A DNA stretch of 64,000 bases from Corynebacterium pygosceleis (GTDB lineage Bacteria > Actinomycetota > Actinomycetes > Mycobacteriales > Mycobacteriaceae). The notes under the pieces were generated by a model. The model was not told the DNA's origin and did no database searches. It worked only from the letters and a program-made list of their open reading frames with translations. Both the position numbers and the translations under genes were made by a program. Within the stretch, counting starts at the first letter, position 1; each line of letters begins with the position of its first letter. Location: the NCBI RefSeq assembly GCF_016595275.2, contig NZ_JAENIQ020000001.1:372001-436000 (forward strand). The letters are read 5' to 3'. Positions 19,987 to 30,743 of this stretch are shown in pieces.

Positions 19987-21255
19987 GTGACCGAATTGAT
20001 CATCCTGCTCATCGTGGTTGTCACGGCCCTCGCCTTCGACTTCACCAACGGCTTCCATGACACCGGCAACGCCATGGCCACGTCCATCGCCACCGGGGCA
20101 CTGCGCCCGAAGGCGGCGGTGACGCTCTCGGCGGTCCTGAACCTGGTCGGCGCCTTCCTGTCCGTGGAGGTCGCCACAACCGTGGCGAAAGGTGTCGTCG
20201 ACCTCGACCAGTTCAACCTCGCCGACCCCGGACAGGCGCACCAGCTGCTCCTCGTCGTCTTCGCCGGGCTGATAGGCGGGATCGTCTGGAATCTGCTGAC
20301 CTGGCTGCTCGGCATCCCGTCATCCTCGTCCCACGCCCTCGTCGGTGGCCTGATCGGCGCGGCGGTCGCGTCACTGGGCATGCAGGGCGTCGCCTGGGGC
20401 GGTGTTCTGGCGAAGGTCGTCGTGCCGGCACTCTGCGCGCCGGTGGTCGCCGGCCTCGTCGCCACCGTGGGCACGTCCCTCGTCTACCGTTTCACCCGCC
20501 CCGTGGCCGAGAGGGACAAGAACCGTTACTTCCGCTGGGGTCAGATCGGCTCCGCGTCACTCGTCTCGCTCGCCCACGGCACGAATGACGCCCAGAAGAC
20601 CATGGGGGTCATCTTCCTCGCGCTCGTCGCGACCGGGAGCCTGGGAGCGGACGCGAACATCCCGTTCTGGGTCAAGTTCTCCTGCGCCGTCGCCATCGCG
20701 CTCGGCACCTACATGGGCGGGTGGCGGGTGATCCGCACCCTCGGCAAGGGACTGGTGGAGATCGACTCCCCGCAGGGGATGGCCGCCGAGACCTCCTCCG
20801 CCGCGATCATCCTCACCTCCTCCCATTTCGGCATGGCCCTGTCGACCACGCACGTCGCCACCGGTTCCATCATGGGATCCGGACTCGGCAGGAAAGGCGC
20901 GGAGGTACGCTGGGCCGTCGCGGGACGGATGGCCGTGGCCTGGATGATCACCCTCCCCGCCGCCGCCCTCGTCGGCGGACTGACCTGGCTGCTCGCCCAC
21001 GCGGTGGGGCTCGCCACCGACGATCTGGTGGGCGTCGTCCTCGCCTTCACGATCCTGGTCACCCTCGCCGGACTCATCTGGACCCGCTCCCGCCGCGCAC
21101 CGGTCAACTCCGGCAACGTCAACGCGGACTGGGACACCAGCACGAACCGGGTCGCACCCGCCACCCGCATCACCGCCGACCCCGAGGAGCCGTTGAGCCC
21201 CACCGACACCGTCGGGACCAGCACCAGTGACTCGTCCGGAAGGAACCTTCGATGA
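19987..21255 (+). CDS. pit: Low-affinity inorganic phosphate transporter (PiT family)
   Basis: 422-aa integral membrane protein from a GTG at 19987. Two PiT signature repeats are visible: FDFTNGFHDTGNAMATSIAT near the N-terminus and SLAHGTNDAQKTMGVIFLAL in the second half. IPSSSSHALVGGLIGA and LSTTHVATGSIMGSGLG are also conserved. A hydrophilic C-terminal tail of about 60 residues follows the last span. The stop overlaps the start of a 91-aa membrane protein (ATGA). It lies among menaquinone genes. Confidence 0.95.
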   Translation: MTELIILLIVVVTALAFDFTNGFHDTGNAMATSIATGALRPKAAVTLSAVLNLVGAFLSVEVATTVAKGVVDLDQFNLADPGQAHQLLLVVFAGLIGGIVWNLLTWLLGIPSSSSHALVGGLIGAAVASLGMQGVAWGGVLAKVVVPALCAPVVAGLVATVGTSLVYRFTRPVAERDKNRYFRWGQIGSASLVSLAHGTNDAQKTMGVIFLALVATGSLGADANIPFWVKFSCAVAIALGTYMGGWRVIRTLGKGLVEIDSPQGMAAETSSAAIILTSSHFGMALSTTHVATGSIMGSGLGRKGAEVRWAVAGRMAVAWMITLPAAALVGGLTWLLAHAVGLATDDLVGVVLAFTILVTLAGLIWTRSRRAPVNSGNVNADWDTSTNRVAPATRITADPEEPLSPTDTVGTSTSDSSGRNLR

Positions 21256-21527
21256 GCGTCGCAACCCTGATCTCCGATCTCCTCCAGGTGATCCTCGCCG
21301 GACTCGTCCTCGGCGCCGGACTCCCCGCACTGTTCGCCGTCGGCGTCCGCCTGGCGTCACCGGCCGCACACAGTGCGACACAGACCGTCCCCACCTGGCG
21401 GAAAGGTCTCGCGGGACTGTGCTTCGCCGTGATCGTCGGCTCGATCATCCTCGGGATCATGTGGATCACCAAGGGGGTCCTCCACGACTCCTTCGGCCTC
21501 GACATATTCGGTACAGAGGCCCACTGA
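21252..21527 (+). CDS. Small membrane protein coupled to pit
   Basis: 91 aa with two predicted membrane spans (about residues 10-30 and 52-70) and a short cytosolic loop between them. The ATG overlaps the pit stop codon by 4 bp, a strong sign of translational coupling and of a role with the transporter. Similar small proteins follow pit in other actinobacteria as I recall them; no biochemical function is known to me. A strong terminator follows. Confidence 0.8.
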   Translation: MSVATLISDLLQVILAGLVLGAGLPALFAVGVRLASPAAHSATQTVPTWRKGLAGLCFAVIVGSIILGIMWITKGVLHDSFGLDIFGTEAH

Positions 21528-21550
21528 CCCGTCGCACCACCGGAAGAACC

Positions 21551-21598
21551 CCGGCCCCGTGGTACACCGTCACCGTGTACCACGGGGCCGGACCTTTT
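21551..21598 (+). terminator. Terminator after pit operon
   Basis: Very stable inverted repeat CCGGCCCCGTGGTACAC / GTGTACCACGGGGCCGG followed by ACCTTTTC on the plus strand. Confidence 0.85.
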
Positions 21599-21622
21599 CA
21601 CCGGGCCGCCGGTGCGCCGGGC

Positions 21623-21667
21623 TTGCATCCGCGGGACAGTATCGCTAGTCTCATCAATCATTGATGA
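21623..21667 (+). promoter_or_regulatory. Promoter with perfect palindromic operator
   Basis: TTGCAT (21623-21628), 17-base spacer, TAGTCT (21646-21651) form a good promoter. The perfect palindrome TCATCAATCATTGATGA (21651-21667) starts on the last base of the -10 and covers the expected start site, the usual place for a repressor. The downstream gene is the 104-aa ORF. Confidence 0.55.
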
Positions 21668-21769
21668 TCACCAACTAATTCTGTGCCCCATCATCGTTGG
21701 CCGTCCACCACCTGATCCGACGGCACAGCCGATGCGCCCCCGCACCATGAAAGAAAGGAGGCCGACACC

Positions 21770-22084
21770 ATGTCACTGCTCCACGTGTCCGCCACCGGCC
21801 CATTCCGCAGCACCGTCGGCCGGGTGCTCAACTGGCTCCGTCCGGCCCCCGCCCCGGTGCCCGCACCACTGACCGTCCTCGCGGAGCCCCTCCGGGTCCG
21901 GGAGCTTCTCCACGGGGACGAGGACATCTTCGTCTGGTATCTCATCGACGCCGGCATGACCCCCGCGACCAGAGAGGACATCGAACTGGCCTGGGTCATC
22001 CACCACGGACTGCGTCCCAGCGAGGAGACCGTGTCCTATCTCCGGGAGTCCGTCCTCGAACCACTCGGACTCAACGCCGGTTAA
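21770..22084 (+). CDS. Hypothetical 104-aa protein
   Basis: ATG at 21770 with a strong AAAGGAGG Shine-Dalgarno. The N-terminal 40 residues are Pro/Ala/Arg-rich. The C-terminal part (about 41-100) is predicted helical, with DEDIFVWYLIDAGMTPATRE and IHHGLRPSEETVSYLRE. No catalytic motif, signal peptide or membrane span is evident and I do not recognise the family. It has its own promoter with a palindromic operator 100-150 bp upstream and precedes menE by 31 bp, so menE and possibly menA may be transcribed through it. I am confident that it is translated; the function is unknown. Confidence 0.7.
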   Translation: MSLLHVSATGPFRSTVGRVLNWLRPAPAPVPAPLTVLAEPLRVRELLHGDEDIFVWYLIDAGMTPATREDIELAWVIHHGLRPSEETVSYLRESVLEPLGLNAG

Positions 22085-22115
22085 ACGTCATCCGGAGGGG
22101 ACGTAGACTTCCCCC

Positions 22116-23288
22116 ATGGACACCCGAACACTGCGTCCGCTCCCGGTGCCCCCGGGAGACCCGGCGTCGATACTCCCCGACCTGGCTGACGCCATCGCCG
22201 GGAATGTCACCTGGCTCCCGGTACCCGCCGGCCGTGGCCGGGCGGACCGGGACCGTGCGGAACTGCTGATCCGATCCCAGCGCTGCGGGGCCCCCGTGGA
22301 CCCGGACATCGCCGTCGTCGTCGCCACCTCCGGCTCGACGGGCACACCGAAAGGTGCACTCCTGACCCCGGGAAACCTCGTCTCCGCGGCGGACGCCACA
22401 CACACCGCCCTCGGCGGTGAGGGACACTGGCTTCTGGCGATGCCCGGCCACCACATCGCGGGCCTCCAGGTCCTCGTCCGCGCACTCGTCGCAGGAACCG
22501 CACCACTGCACCTCGACGTCTCCGACGGGTTCCACGTCGCCGCCTTCGCCGCCACCACCTCCGAGCTGGTCGCCGCCGCAGCCCGCGACGACACCCCCGC
22601 ATACACGGCACTCGTCCCACTGCAACTGGCCAAGGCCCTGGACACCCTCGCCGGCATCGAGGCACTGCGGAAATTCGATGCGGTCCTCATCGGCGGTGGC
22701 CACCTGCCGCGCCACCTCAGACAGTCCTGCGACAGACTCGGCATCAGGATCGTCAGCACGTACGGCTCCTCCGAGACGACCGGTGGCTGCGTGTACGACG
22801 GACACCCGGTTCCCGGAGCCCGGGTACGGATCCGGGACGGCCGCATACTCCTCGGCGGGCCGATGATCGCCGCCGGCTACCGCAATCCACCCCCGGGCGA
22901 CGACTCCTTCGCCGAACCCGGCTGGTTCGCGACCCGGGATCGGGGAGAGATCACCGACGGTCTTCTCACCGTCACCGGAAGACTCGACGACATCATCGAT
23001 TCCGGCGGTCTGAAACTGCACCCCGGAGTCGTCGAGAAGGCGATGCTGGACATCACCGGTGTCGACGGGGCCTGCGTCGTCGGTGTCCCGCATCCGCGAC
23101 TCGGCCAGGCCGTCGTCGCGGCCTACACCGGATCGATCGACCCCTGTCAGGTGATCGAGGGTCTCGACGAGCTGCCCAGATGGCAACTGCCGAAGGATGT
23201 GCGCCGCCTGTCCACCATGCCGGTCACAGGCCCCGGCAAACCTGACCGTGACGCGGTGCGGAGACTGTTCACGGCACCCCGCCGCTGA
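22116..23288 (+). CDS. menE: o-Succinylbenzoate-CoA ligase
   Basis: 390-aa adenylate-forming enzyme activating o-succinylbenzoate for MenB. P-loop-like motif [20 protein letters not shown] (about residues 69-88), [16 protein letters not shown] and the hinge/adenosine motif [20 protein letters not shown] are present. The catalytic lysine lies in [14 protein letters not shown] near the end. It is shorter than typical (about 450-500) because the N-terminal subdomain is reduced, as in other corynebacterial and mycobacterial MenE. ATG at 22116; menA follows in the same direction. Confidence 0.94.
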   Translation: MDTRTLRPLPVPPGDPASILPDLADAIAGNVTWLPVPAGRGRADRDRAELLIRSQRCGAPVDPDIAVVVATSGSTGTPKGALLTPGNLVSAADATHTALGGEGHWLLAMPGHHIAGLQVLVRALVAGTAPLHLDVSDGFHVAAFAATTSELVAAAARDDTPAYTALVPLQLAKALDTLAGIEALRKFDAVLIGGGHLPRHLRQSCDRLGIRIVSTYGSSETTGGCVYDGHPVPGARVRIRDGRILLGGPMIAAGYRNPPPGDDSFAEPGWFATRDRGEITDGLLTVTGRLDDIIDSGGLKLHPGVVEKAMLDITGVDGACVVGVPHPRLGQAVVAAYTGSIDPCQVIEGLDELPRWQLPKDVRRLSTMPVTGPGKPDRDAVRRLFTAPRR

Positions 23289-23338
23289 TCCGGGGAGTCG
23301 ATTGCACACCCGACACCCCGGTCGACGAAGATGGTGAC

Positions 23339-24232
23339 ATGGCTGATTCAACCATCACCCGGTCCCCCCGTCCCGCCGACTGGCTGGAGGGCGCCCGCCC
23401 CCACACCTGGCCCAACGCCTTCGCCCCCGTCATGGCGGGATCCGGTGCGGCGGCGGCCATCGACGGATTCGTCGCCTGGAAGGCACTCTTCGCGGGGGTC
23501 GTGGCTCTCGCACTCATCGTCGGGGTCAACTACGCCAACGACTACTCCGACGGCATCCGCGGCACCGATGACGACCGTTCCGGCCCCCTGCGCCTGACAG
23601 GTTCCGGACTCGCCCGCCCGGAGCACGTCCGCACCGCCGCCTTCACGGCTTTCGGCGTCGCGGGTGTGTTCGGGCTCATCCTCGCCGCGACGAGCGCGTG
23701 GTGGCTGATCCTCGTCGGTGCCCTCTGCATCGCGGGGGCGTGGTTCTACACCGGTGGAAGAAACCCCTACGGTTACCGGGGGCTCGGTGAAGTCGCGGTA
23801 TTCGTGTTCTTCGGCCTCGTGGCGGTTCTGGGAACCCAGTTCACCCAGGCCGGCCGAATCACGTGGACGGGTCTGGCGGTGGCGGTGGCGGTGGGGTCCT
23901 TCTCCGCGGCGGTGAACCTGGCCAACAATCTCCGGGACATCCCCACGGACGCGAAGAGCGGAAAGATCACCCTCGCGGTCCGCCTCGGCGACCGGGGAAC
24001 CCGCCTGCTGTGGGCGGTCCTCGCCGGCGTCCCCTACCTGTTGAGTCTGGCGATCGCCGCACCGCACCTTCCCGCCCTCGCAGCACTCATCGCACTCCCG
24101 GTGTCGGTCGCGGCGGCGGAGCCGGTGCTCCGTGGGCGGACCGGCCGGGACCTCATCCCCGTGCTCGGGGCCACGGGAAAGGCGATGCTGCTGTGGGCCG
24201 CGGTCACCGCGATCGCGCTCACACTGGGCTAA
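23339..24232 (+). CDS. menA: 1,4-Dihydroxy-2-naphthoate polyprenyltransferase
   Basis: 297-aa integral membrane prenyltransferase of the UbiA superfamily; attaches the polyprenyl chain to DHNA with decarboxylation. The two Asp-rich catalytic motifs are [18 protein letters not shown] (about 62-79) and [20 protein letters not shown] (about 198-217). [17 protein letters not shown] is also typical. Around eight membrane spans are expected. It follows menE by 50 bp and is convergent with a DUF4229 gene. Confidence 0.95.
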   Translation: MADSTITRSPRPADWLEGARPHTWPNAFAPVMAGSGAAAAIDGFVAWKALFAGVVALALIVGVNYANDYSDGIRGTDDDRSGPLRLTGSGLARPEHVRTAAFTAFGVAGVFGLILAATSAWWLILVGALCIAGAWFYTGGRNPYGYRGLGEVAVFVFFGLVAVLGTQFTQAGRITWTGLAVAVAVGSFSAAVNLANNLRDIPTDAKSGKITLAVRLGDRGTRLLWAVLAGVPYLLSLAIAAPHLPALAALIALPVSVAAAEPVLRGRTGRDLIPVLGATGKAMLLWAAVTAIALTLG

Positions 24233-24254
24233 CCCACACCGGGGACGGGACGTG

Positions 24255-24590
24255 TCAGCGTTCCGCCAGTTGAGACTTGACCCACTCCCTGTGGGCACGT
24301 CGCTGTTCATTCCACTCCGCGAGATTCCGGGTCACCCTGATCCGCAGTGAGCGGAACACGAACATGGACAACGGAAAGGCGACCAAGAGCGCCAGGAGCG
24401 ACGAGATCACCAGGGGAACCGGCGCACCGATGAGGATGGCCAGCCCCTGGATCACCACGGTCAGCAGAAGGAACAGTCCCAACCGGGCGAGACCGTAGAG
24501 CACCATGTCACGGCGGACACGTCCACGTAGTTCCTGATCCAGTTCCGGGGCGGCGTCATTGACGGCGTTTTCACTCACACCCACCGACAT
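24255..24590 (-). CDS. DUF4229-type small membrane protein
   Basis: 111 aa with a hydrophilic N-terminus, two adjacent membrane spans (about residues 36-54 and 60-78) and a basic C-terminal helix ending EWNEQRRAHREWVKSQLAER. The pattern matches DUF4229, commonly found next to menA in actinobacteria; no function is established. ATG at 24590. No Shine-Dalgarno is visible, so the message may be leaderless. Its start is divergent from the neighbouring gene by 62 bp. Confidence 0.75.
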   Translation of the reverse strand: MSVGVSENAVNDAAPELDQELRGRVRRDMVLYGLARLGLFLLLTVVIQGLAILIGAPVPLVISSLLALLVAFPLSMFVFRSLRIRVTRNLAEWNEQRRAHREWVKSQLAER

Positions 24591-24652
24591 TACTAAACCG
24601 ACCCGGAAGGCCCGTATTGTTGACGGGGACCACCCCGTCGGAAGGAATCCCC

Positions 24653-24955
24653 GTGGGACGCCTCATACTGCTGCTCCTCATCATCGTCGTCATCGTTCTG
24701 CTGTGGAAGGCCTTCGGCCCCGGCAGCCGTGCGCGGTACCGCGCCATGCCGCAACCCCAGATCAAGGGTCCGGACGATGACGACGAGTTCCTCTGGACCA
24801 TCAAGAAACAGCGTTTCAAGGAACGACGCGCCGCCGAACAGGCCGCCCGCGAAGAAGAGGAACGCATGCGTCGGGCACGCGACAGGTACACAGGACACCC
24901 GGACGACCCGACGGACAACGGGGACACCGGGAAAACCGACACTCCGGAAAAGTGA
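24653..24955 (+). CDS. Small membrane-anchored protein with charged tail
   Basis: 100 aa from a GTG at 24653 with a GGAAGGA Shine-Dalgarno; an upstream TTG at 24617 is a weaker alternative. One N-terminal span (about residues 3-20) is followed by an acidic linker (GPDDDDEFLWTI) and a long basic/acidic helix (RFKERRAAEQAAREEEERMR) likely to form a coiled coil. No enzyme motif is seen. The topology suggests a cytosolic tail anchored to the membrane. Family not recognised. Confidence 0.7.
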   Translation: MGRLILLLLIIVVIVLLWKAFGPGSRARYRAMPQPQIKGPDDDDEFLWTIKKQRFKERRAAEQAAREEEERMRRARDRYTGHPDDPTDNGDTGKTDTPEK

Positions 24956-25221
24956 CCTTTCTCACGCCCTTTCGCTGACTTCCCGACCACCGGAAGCCTC
25001 CCCCGACAATTCCGCCCCACCGGGGAAATGCCGAACATCGTCGGATACACCCAGCACACCCCCGGTTTCGATGGAGAGAACATCGACCACGGCCGCCCGA
25101 GCACTCCGCGGAAGGCCGCACCGACCGGGGGCGATCACACCCCCGCACGGAGGACTCCGTGAACAAAAAGGCGCAGACCAGCATTTATTAGGCTACCCAC
25201 AGTTGCGCTATATTGGTTTGC

Positions 25222-25632
25222 ATGCCCTTCATGAACCAGATGGCCGATCCTGCGGGCGGAGAACCGGGAGGGAACCGCGCCACCTCCACTCCGGGCGGTG
25301 TCGCCGTTGATGAACGCCCGCGTCCGACCGGGAAACCCGCCGTCAGGGCGCTTCCCCCGGAACTCAGTGAGCGCGCGAGTGAACTGTTCAAGGCACTGGG
25401 TGATCCGACGAGGCTCAGGCTTCTCTATCTCATCGCCGGGAGCGACACCTCCGAGATCTGTTCACATGAACTGTCGGTCGCCCTGGAGGTCTCCGCACCG
25501 ACGATCACGCACCACATGAAGAAACTGGCGGCGGCCCGTCTGGTCAACCGGGAACAGCGCGGAAAGTGGGCGTACTACACCGTCAACCCCGATGAGTTCG
25601 ACCGCATCCACGCACTGATCCACGAACTCTGA
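25222..25632 (+). CDS. ArsR/SmtB-family winged-helix repressor
   Basis: 136 aa from the ATG at 25222; ATGs at 25231 and 25240 are alternatives. A TATATT -10 element (25209-25214) ends 7 nt before the first ATG, so the transcript may be leaderless. A disordered N-terminal 45 residues precedes the winged helix: LFKALGDPTRLRLLYLIAG, recognition-helix region LEVSAPTITHHMKKLAAARL, and wing NREQRGKWAYYTV. The metal-type alpha-3 motif is reduced to one Cys (SEICSHELS) instead of the paired Cys of ArsR. The signal sensed is therefore uncertain, and no obvious target gene is adjacent. Confidence 0.85.
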   Translation: MPFMNQMADPAGGEPGGNRATSTPGGVAVDERPRPTGKPAVRALPPELSERASELFKALGDPTRLRLLYLIAGSDTSEICSHELSVALEVSAPTITHHMKKLAAARLVNREQRGKWAYYTVNPDEFDRIHALIHEL

Positions 25633-25637
25633 GATCT

Positions 25638-25674
25638 CACCCGCCCACCGTTCTTCCGGAAAGGTCGGCGGGTG
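25638..25674. terminator. Hairpin between convergent arsR-type gene and rmlA
   Basis: CACCCGCC / GGCGGGTG arms around a 21-nt loop, placed between two convergent stop codons. No T-tract, so only a moderate call. Confidence 0.4.
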
Positions 25675-25678
25675 CGTG

Positions 25679-26548
25679 TCATCTACCCCGTTGCAGTGTC
25701 TGCAGCAGGTAATCGCCGTACCCGGATTTACGCAGGGCCTGTGCCCTTCGGGCGAGTTCGGTGTCGCTGAGGTAACCCATCCGCCACGCGACCTCCTCCG
25801 GGCACCCGATCTTCAGTCCCTGACGCTGCTCGATGGTCCGCACGAAGTCTCCCGCCGCCATCAGCAGATCAACGGTTCCGGTGTCGAGCCAGGCGGTACC
25901 CCGGGGCAGTACCTGCACCCGGAGCCGGCCCTGTTCCAGGTACGCGGAGTTGACGTCGGTGATCTCCAGTTCCCCCCGGGCACTCGGACGCAGACCGCGC
26001 GCGATCTCGACGACGTCATTGTCGTAGAAGTAGAGTCCCGGTACCGCGTAGTGTGATTTCGGTTCCGCGGGCTTCTCCTCCAGGGCCAGCGCCCGACCTT
26101 CCCCGTCAAACTCGACCACACCGTACGCGCACGGGTCCGCCACCCAGTACGCAAAAATCGCTCCCCCCTCGGGATCGGTGAAGTCCCGCAGCTGGGTCCC
26201 CAGCCCGGCACCGTAGAAGATGTTGTCCCCGAGAATGAGTGCCACGGAGTCGTCACCGATGTGCTCCGCCCCGAGGATGAACGCCTCCGCCAGACCATTG
26301 GGCTCCGACTGCGTGGCGAAACTCAACCGGACACCGAACTGGCTCCCGTCCCCGAGCAGTCGCTCGAACTGCGGCCGGTCAGCGGGGGTCGTGATGATGA
26401 GGATGTCATCGATACCCGCAAGCATGAGCGTCGACAGCGGATAGTAGATCATCGGCTTGTCGTAGACCGGCACAAGCTGCTTGCTCACCCCCAGGGTGAT
26501 CGGATGCAGACGTGAGCCCGTACCGCCGGCGAGGATGATGCCCTTCAC
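25679..26548 (-). CDS. rmlA: Glucose-1-phosphate thymidylyltransferase
   Basis: 289 aa, full length. Makes dTDP-glucose for rhamnose synthesis. Nucleotidyltransferase motif [20 protein letters not shown] at the N-terminus, [17 protein letters not shown], and [15 protein letters not shown] are present. [20 protein letters not shown] and [13 protein letters not shown] also match RmlA. The start overlaps the rmlC stop by 4 bp, so the two are translationally coupled. Rhamnose links arabinogalactan to peptidoglycan in the mycolata cell wall. Confidence 0.96.
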   Translation of the reverse strand: MKGIILAGGTGSRLHPITLGVSKQLVPVYDKPMIYYPLSTLMLAGIDDILIITTPADRPQFERLLGDGSQFGVRLSFATQSEPNGLAEAFILGAEHIGDDSVALILGDNIFYGAGLGTQLRDFTDPEGGAIFAYWVADPCAYGVVEFDGEGRALALEEKPAEPKSHYAVPGLYFYDNDVVEIARGLRPSARGELEITDVNSAYLEQGRLRVQVLPRGTAWLDTGTVDLLMAAGDFVRTIEQRQGLKIGCPEEVAWRMGYLSDTELARRAQALRKSGYGDYLLQTLQRGR

Positions 26549-27177
26549 AGTCCGGCGTCCTCATTGGCCAGCGCCCACCCGTTCTTCAGGTCCGACTCAT
26601 GGGCCAGGCAGTCCCCGATGTCCGGGAGAATCCCGGTGTCACGGGCGGTCACGAGAGAGGGCGCCGCCGAGTCCTTCTCGGACACGATCCGGTCCCCCGC
26701 CGACACCGGCCAGTCGATACCCAGGTCCGGGTCGAAGGGGTCGATAGCGTGTTCGGCACCCGGGTTGTATCCGGCGGAGGTCAGGTAGACGACGGTCGCA
26801 TCGGTGACCGCAGCGAATCCGTGGGCGAAACCCACCGGAATGTAGAGACAGCGTCGGTTCCCGTCGTTCAGGTCCACCGCCACGTGCCTGCCGAAGGTGT
26901 CCGATCCGGTCCGGACGTCCACGACCACATCGATCACCCTCCCGTGCACGCAGGTCACCCACTTCGCCTGACCGGGCGGCACATCGGCGAAATGCAGCCC
27001 GCGCACGACACCGGGGCGGGAGACACTCAGATTCGCCTGCTGCAGATCGAGGGGGTAACCGGTGGATTCCTCGAACCGGGCGGCGGAGAACCACTCGTGG
27101 AAACTCCCCCGGGAATCGGGAAAGACACGGGGATCGTCGACGAGGATCTCTGGGAGTTCGGGATGTGGTTCAGGCAT
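26545..27177 (-). CDS. rmlC: dTDP-4-dehydrorhamnose 3,5-epimerase
   Basis: 210-aa cupin-fold epimerase. [17 protein letters not shown], the catalytic His region [20 protein letters not shown], and [20 protein letters not shown] with the active-site Tyr are present. The length is that of RmlC alone; there is no RmlD domain, unlike the fused RmlCD protein known from C. glutamicum. It lies between rmlB and rmlA, with gaps of 28 bp and -4 bp. Confidence 0.95.
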   Translation of the reverse strand: MPEPHPELPEILVDDPRVFPDSRGSFHEWFSAARFEESTGYPLDLQQANLSVSRPGVVRGLHFADVPPGQAKWVTCVHGRVIDVVVDVRTGSDTFGRHVAVDLNDGNRRCLYIPVGFAHGFAAVTDATVVYLTSAGYNPGAEHAIDPFDPDLGIDWPVSAGDRIVSEKDSAAPSLVTARDTGILPDIGDCLAHESDLKNGWALANEDAGL

Positions 27178-27205
27178 GACCCCAGTCTATCCGGGCGGTG
27201 CGCAG

Positions 27206-28889
<1,684 letters not shown>

Positions 28890-29005
28890 GGTGAGACACT
28901 CCGGATTCAGGTGATTGTCTGGTTCTGTGGAACACCCTACGGCACAGGTGCAGCCCCCTCCCATCCGCCTACGGCGACGGTGCCCGCGGTACCCGGAAGA
29001 CACCA

Positions 29006-29055
29006 GAACCCCCGGGATGCCGCCACGCTGAATGCGGGGCAACATCACGGGGGTT
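29006..29055 (-). terminator. Inverted repeat after the 57-aa ORF
   Basis: 14-bp imperfect arms (GAACCCCCGGGATG / CATCACGGGGGTTC) with inner complementarity, between the small ORF and the LysE gene. No T-tract. Confidence 0.45.
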
Positions 29056-29080
29056 CAGGGGACGCTAGACGGGAGCTACA

Positions 29081-29254
29081 TCATCTCCCGTTACCCAGTA
29101 CACGGAAGAGCGCGGTCAGTTGACCGGATGTCGTCAGCCACCCGATCAGTGGAACAGCGACCAGGAACAGAATCGACAGGATTCGGGTCACCTGGATGAA
29201 GGCTCCCCCCGAGATGCTTGAATCCGGGTCTTCATCCGGCGTTTCCGTGGGCAC
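29081..29254 (-). CDS. Predicted 57-aa single-span membrane protein
   Basis: Reverse-strand frame from a GTG at 29254 (GGAG 9 nt upstream) to TGA at 29081. The product begins VPTETPDEDPDSSISG (acidic). It then has one hydrophobic helix ILSILFLVAVPLIGWL (about residues 28-43) and ends LTALFRVLGNGR. Two stops lie upstream in frame, so it is not the tail of a longer intact gene, but it could be a decayed C-terminus. It is followed by a terminator-like repeat. Acidic N-terminus, one span and basic end are coherent for a real small protein. Family unknown. Confidence 0.5.
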   Translation of the reverse strand: MPTETPDEDPDSSISGGAFIQVTRILSILFLVAVPLIGWLTTSGQLTALFRVLGNGR

Positions 29255-29589
29255 CGTGGTCGGCTCCGACGCACGTTCGTTCGGGGCGAGAGGGGGGTTC
29301 GACCCTCATCAGCACAGATTGCGGGGTTCCGGCTTCGGCAACCGCGTCCGCTCTACCGAAGGTGTCATTCGTGCAACAACAAGATTCCCGTACGGCACCT
29401 GTCGGCGCCCCTCATGCCATTGCATAGCTCTGTTTGGGGACCTGCCGGGAAAATCCCGACCCATTAGATTTGATGGTGAAATTACAGTTATGGATCGGCG
29501 CATAAATCGTCCCTTTACGCAGGCCCCCATTCAGCCGCTCACAGCGTGTACCCCCGTTCAGGTAAGGCCGGGTGCAGGCCACATCTTCC
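29255..29589. other. Non-coding, A/T-richer stretch
   Basis: No ORF with a ribosome site on either strand. Composition is less GC-rich than the flanks around 29460-29520. The segment 29290-29400 contains several short inverted words and might be a structured leader for the 57-aa ORF, but I can assign no known riboswitch. Confidence 0.4.
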
Positions 29590-29639
29590 CCGGTACACGG
29601 AAAAACCCTCCCGCGACGGGGAGGGTTTTTCCGTACCGG
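29590..29639. terminator. Strong bidirectional terminator after ccsB
   Basis: Near-perfect long inverted repeat CCGGTACACGG-AAAAACCCTCCC / GGGAGGGTTTTT-CCGTACCGG, giving an A-rich and T-rich flank in both orientations. It ends the ccsB transcript (minus strand). Confidence 0.85.
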
Positions 29640-29648
29640 ATCAGAGTG

Positions 29649-30638
29649 TCAGTTCGGCAGTCCCGCGTACGAGTGCAGGCCGGCGGTCACCAGGTTGATG
29701 AAGAAGAGGTTGAACACCATCGCCGCGAGGCCCGCGATGTTGATCCAGGGGGCCGCCTTACGCCAGCTCGGCGTGGATCGGGCGTGCAGATAGGCGGCGT
29801 AGAGAATCCAGGTGACGAACGACATCGTCTCCTTCGGGTCCCAACCCCAGAAACGCCCCCACGCCGATTCAGCCCAGAGCGCACCGAGGATCACCCCGAG
29901 GCCGAACACAGGAACCGCCCAGGCCGCTGACCGGTAGGCGATCCGGTCGAGGGTGTCGGCACCGGGAAGCGGCCGCAGGATCTCGCCGATCTTTCCGCGC
30001 TCCTCTCCCCTGGGCTGTGCCCGACGGAACAGGTAGAGCATGGACGCGACCCCGGAGAGCATGCAGATTCCGGCTCCGAAGGACACGATCGACACGTGGA
30101 TCGGCAGCCAGAACGAGCGGAGCGCGGGAACCACCGGAGCGGAGGCCACGTGCAGCTTCGTCCCTCCGTAGAACATGAGGATGAGCACCGGAACCAGCAG
30201 CCAGGGCCACATGGCCCGCAGGTCCTTCCGCTGGATCACGAGCGCGGCGATAGCCATGGTGAGGAAGGTCACCAGCGATATGTACTCGTAGAGGTTTCCC
30301 CAGGGGAACCTTCCCGCGGACATACCCCGCAGCACGATGGACGCCCCCTGGAGAATGAGCCCGAGCCAGAGCATCGACTGGAGCATGCCCCCCAGTTTGT
30401 CCACGGCGCGTGCCGACGTCTTCCTGTCTCCGACGGTTTCAGCGGGATCCCCGGGGACGGCCCCGCTTCCGGAGACACCCACGAGTTCCCGCTCACGGAC
30501 ACCGGTGGTCTCTGCGGCGACCTGGCTTGAACGGCGGATGTAGTAGACGAGCGCGATGACGAGTCCGATCACGTAGATCACGAAAGCTGTCCGGTACGAC
30601 AGATCGGAGAAATACGCCAGGTTGCTGTTGACGGGCAT
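29649..30638 (-). CDS. ccsB: Cytochrome c biogenesis protein CcsB/ResC (heme-handling subunit)
   Basis: 329 aa from the ATG at 30638 with GAGAG 9 nt upstream; a TTG at 30647 is the alternative. Polytopic System II subunit that with ResB delivers heme to apocytochrome c outside the membrane. The WWD-domain signature WGRFWGWDPKETMSFVTW is intact, and conserved His-containing loops are visible, for example KLHVASAPVVPALRSFWLPI. It follows resB on the same strand after 105 bp and ends at a strong terminator. Confidence 0.94.
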   Translation of the reverse strand: MPVNSNLAYFSDLSYRTAFVIYVIGLVIALVYYIRRSSQVAAETTGVRERELVGVSGSGAVPGDPAETVGDRKTSARAVDKLGGMLQSMLWLGLILQGASIVLRGMSAGRFPWGNLYEYISLVTFLTMAIAALVIQRKDLRAMWPWLLVPVLILMFYGGTKLHVASAPVVPALRSFWLPIHVSIVSFGAGICMLSGVASMLYLFRRAQPRGEERGKIGEILRPLPGADTLDRIAYRSAAWAVPVFGLGVILGALWAESAWGRFWGWDPKETMSFVTWILYAAYLHARSTPSWRKAAPWINIAGLAAMVFNLFFINLVTAGLHSYAGLPN

Positions 30639-30743
30639 CAGATCCAACTCTCGGTGTCACATGTTCCTGACCGTGCATGGGGATCCACGGTTGTTCAAAA
30701 GGCCAGCTTACGTTACTCCGATGAGGCGATTCCACCCGGGAAG

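Noticed and set aside
29281..29460. Possible c-di-AMP (ydaO-type) riboswitch
   Set aside because: A few words (GGTTGCCGAAG, GGAACCCC) recall the motif, but the conserved core order does not fit and no suitable downstream gene is present.
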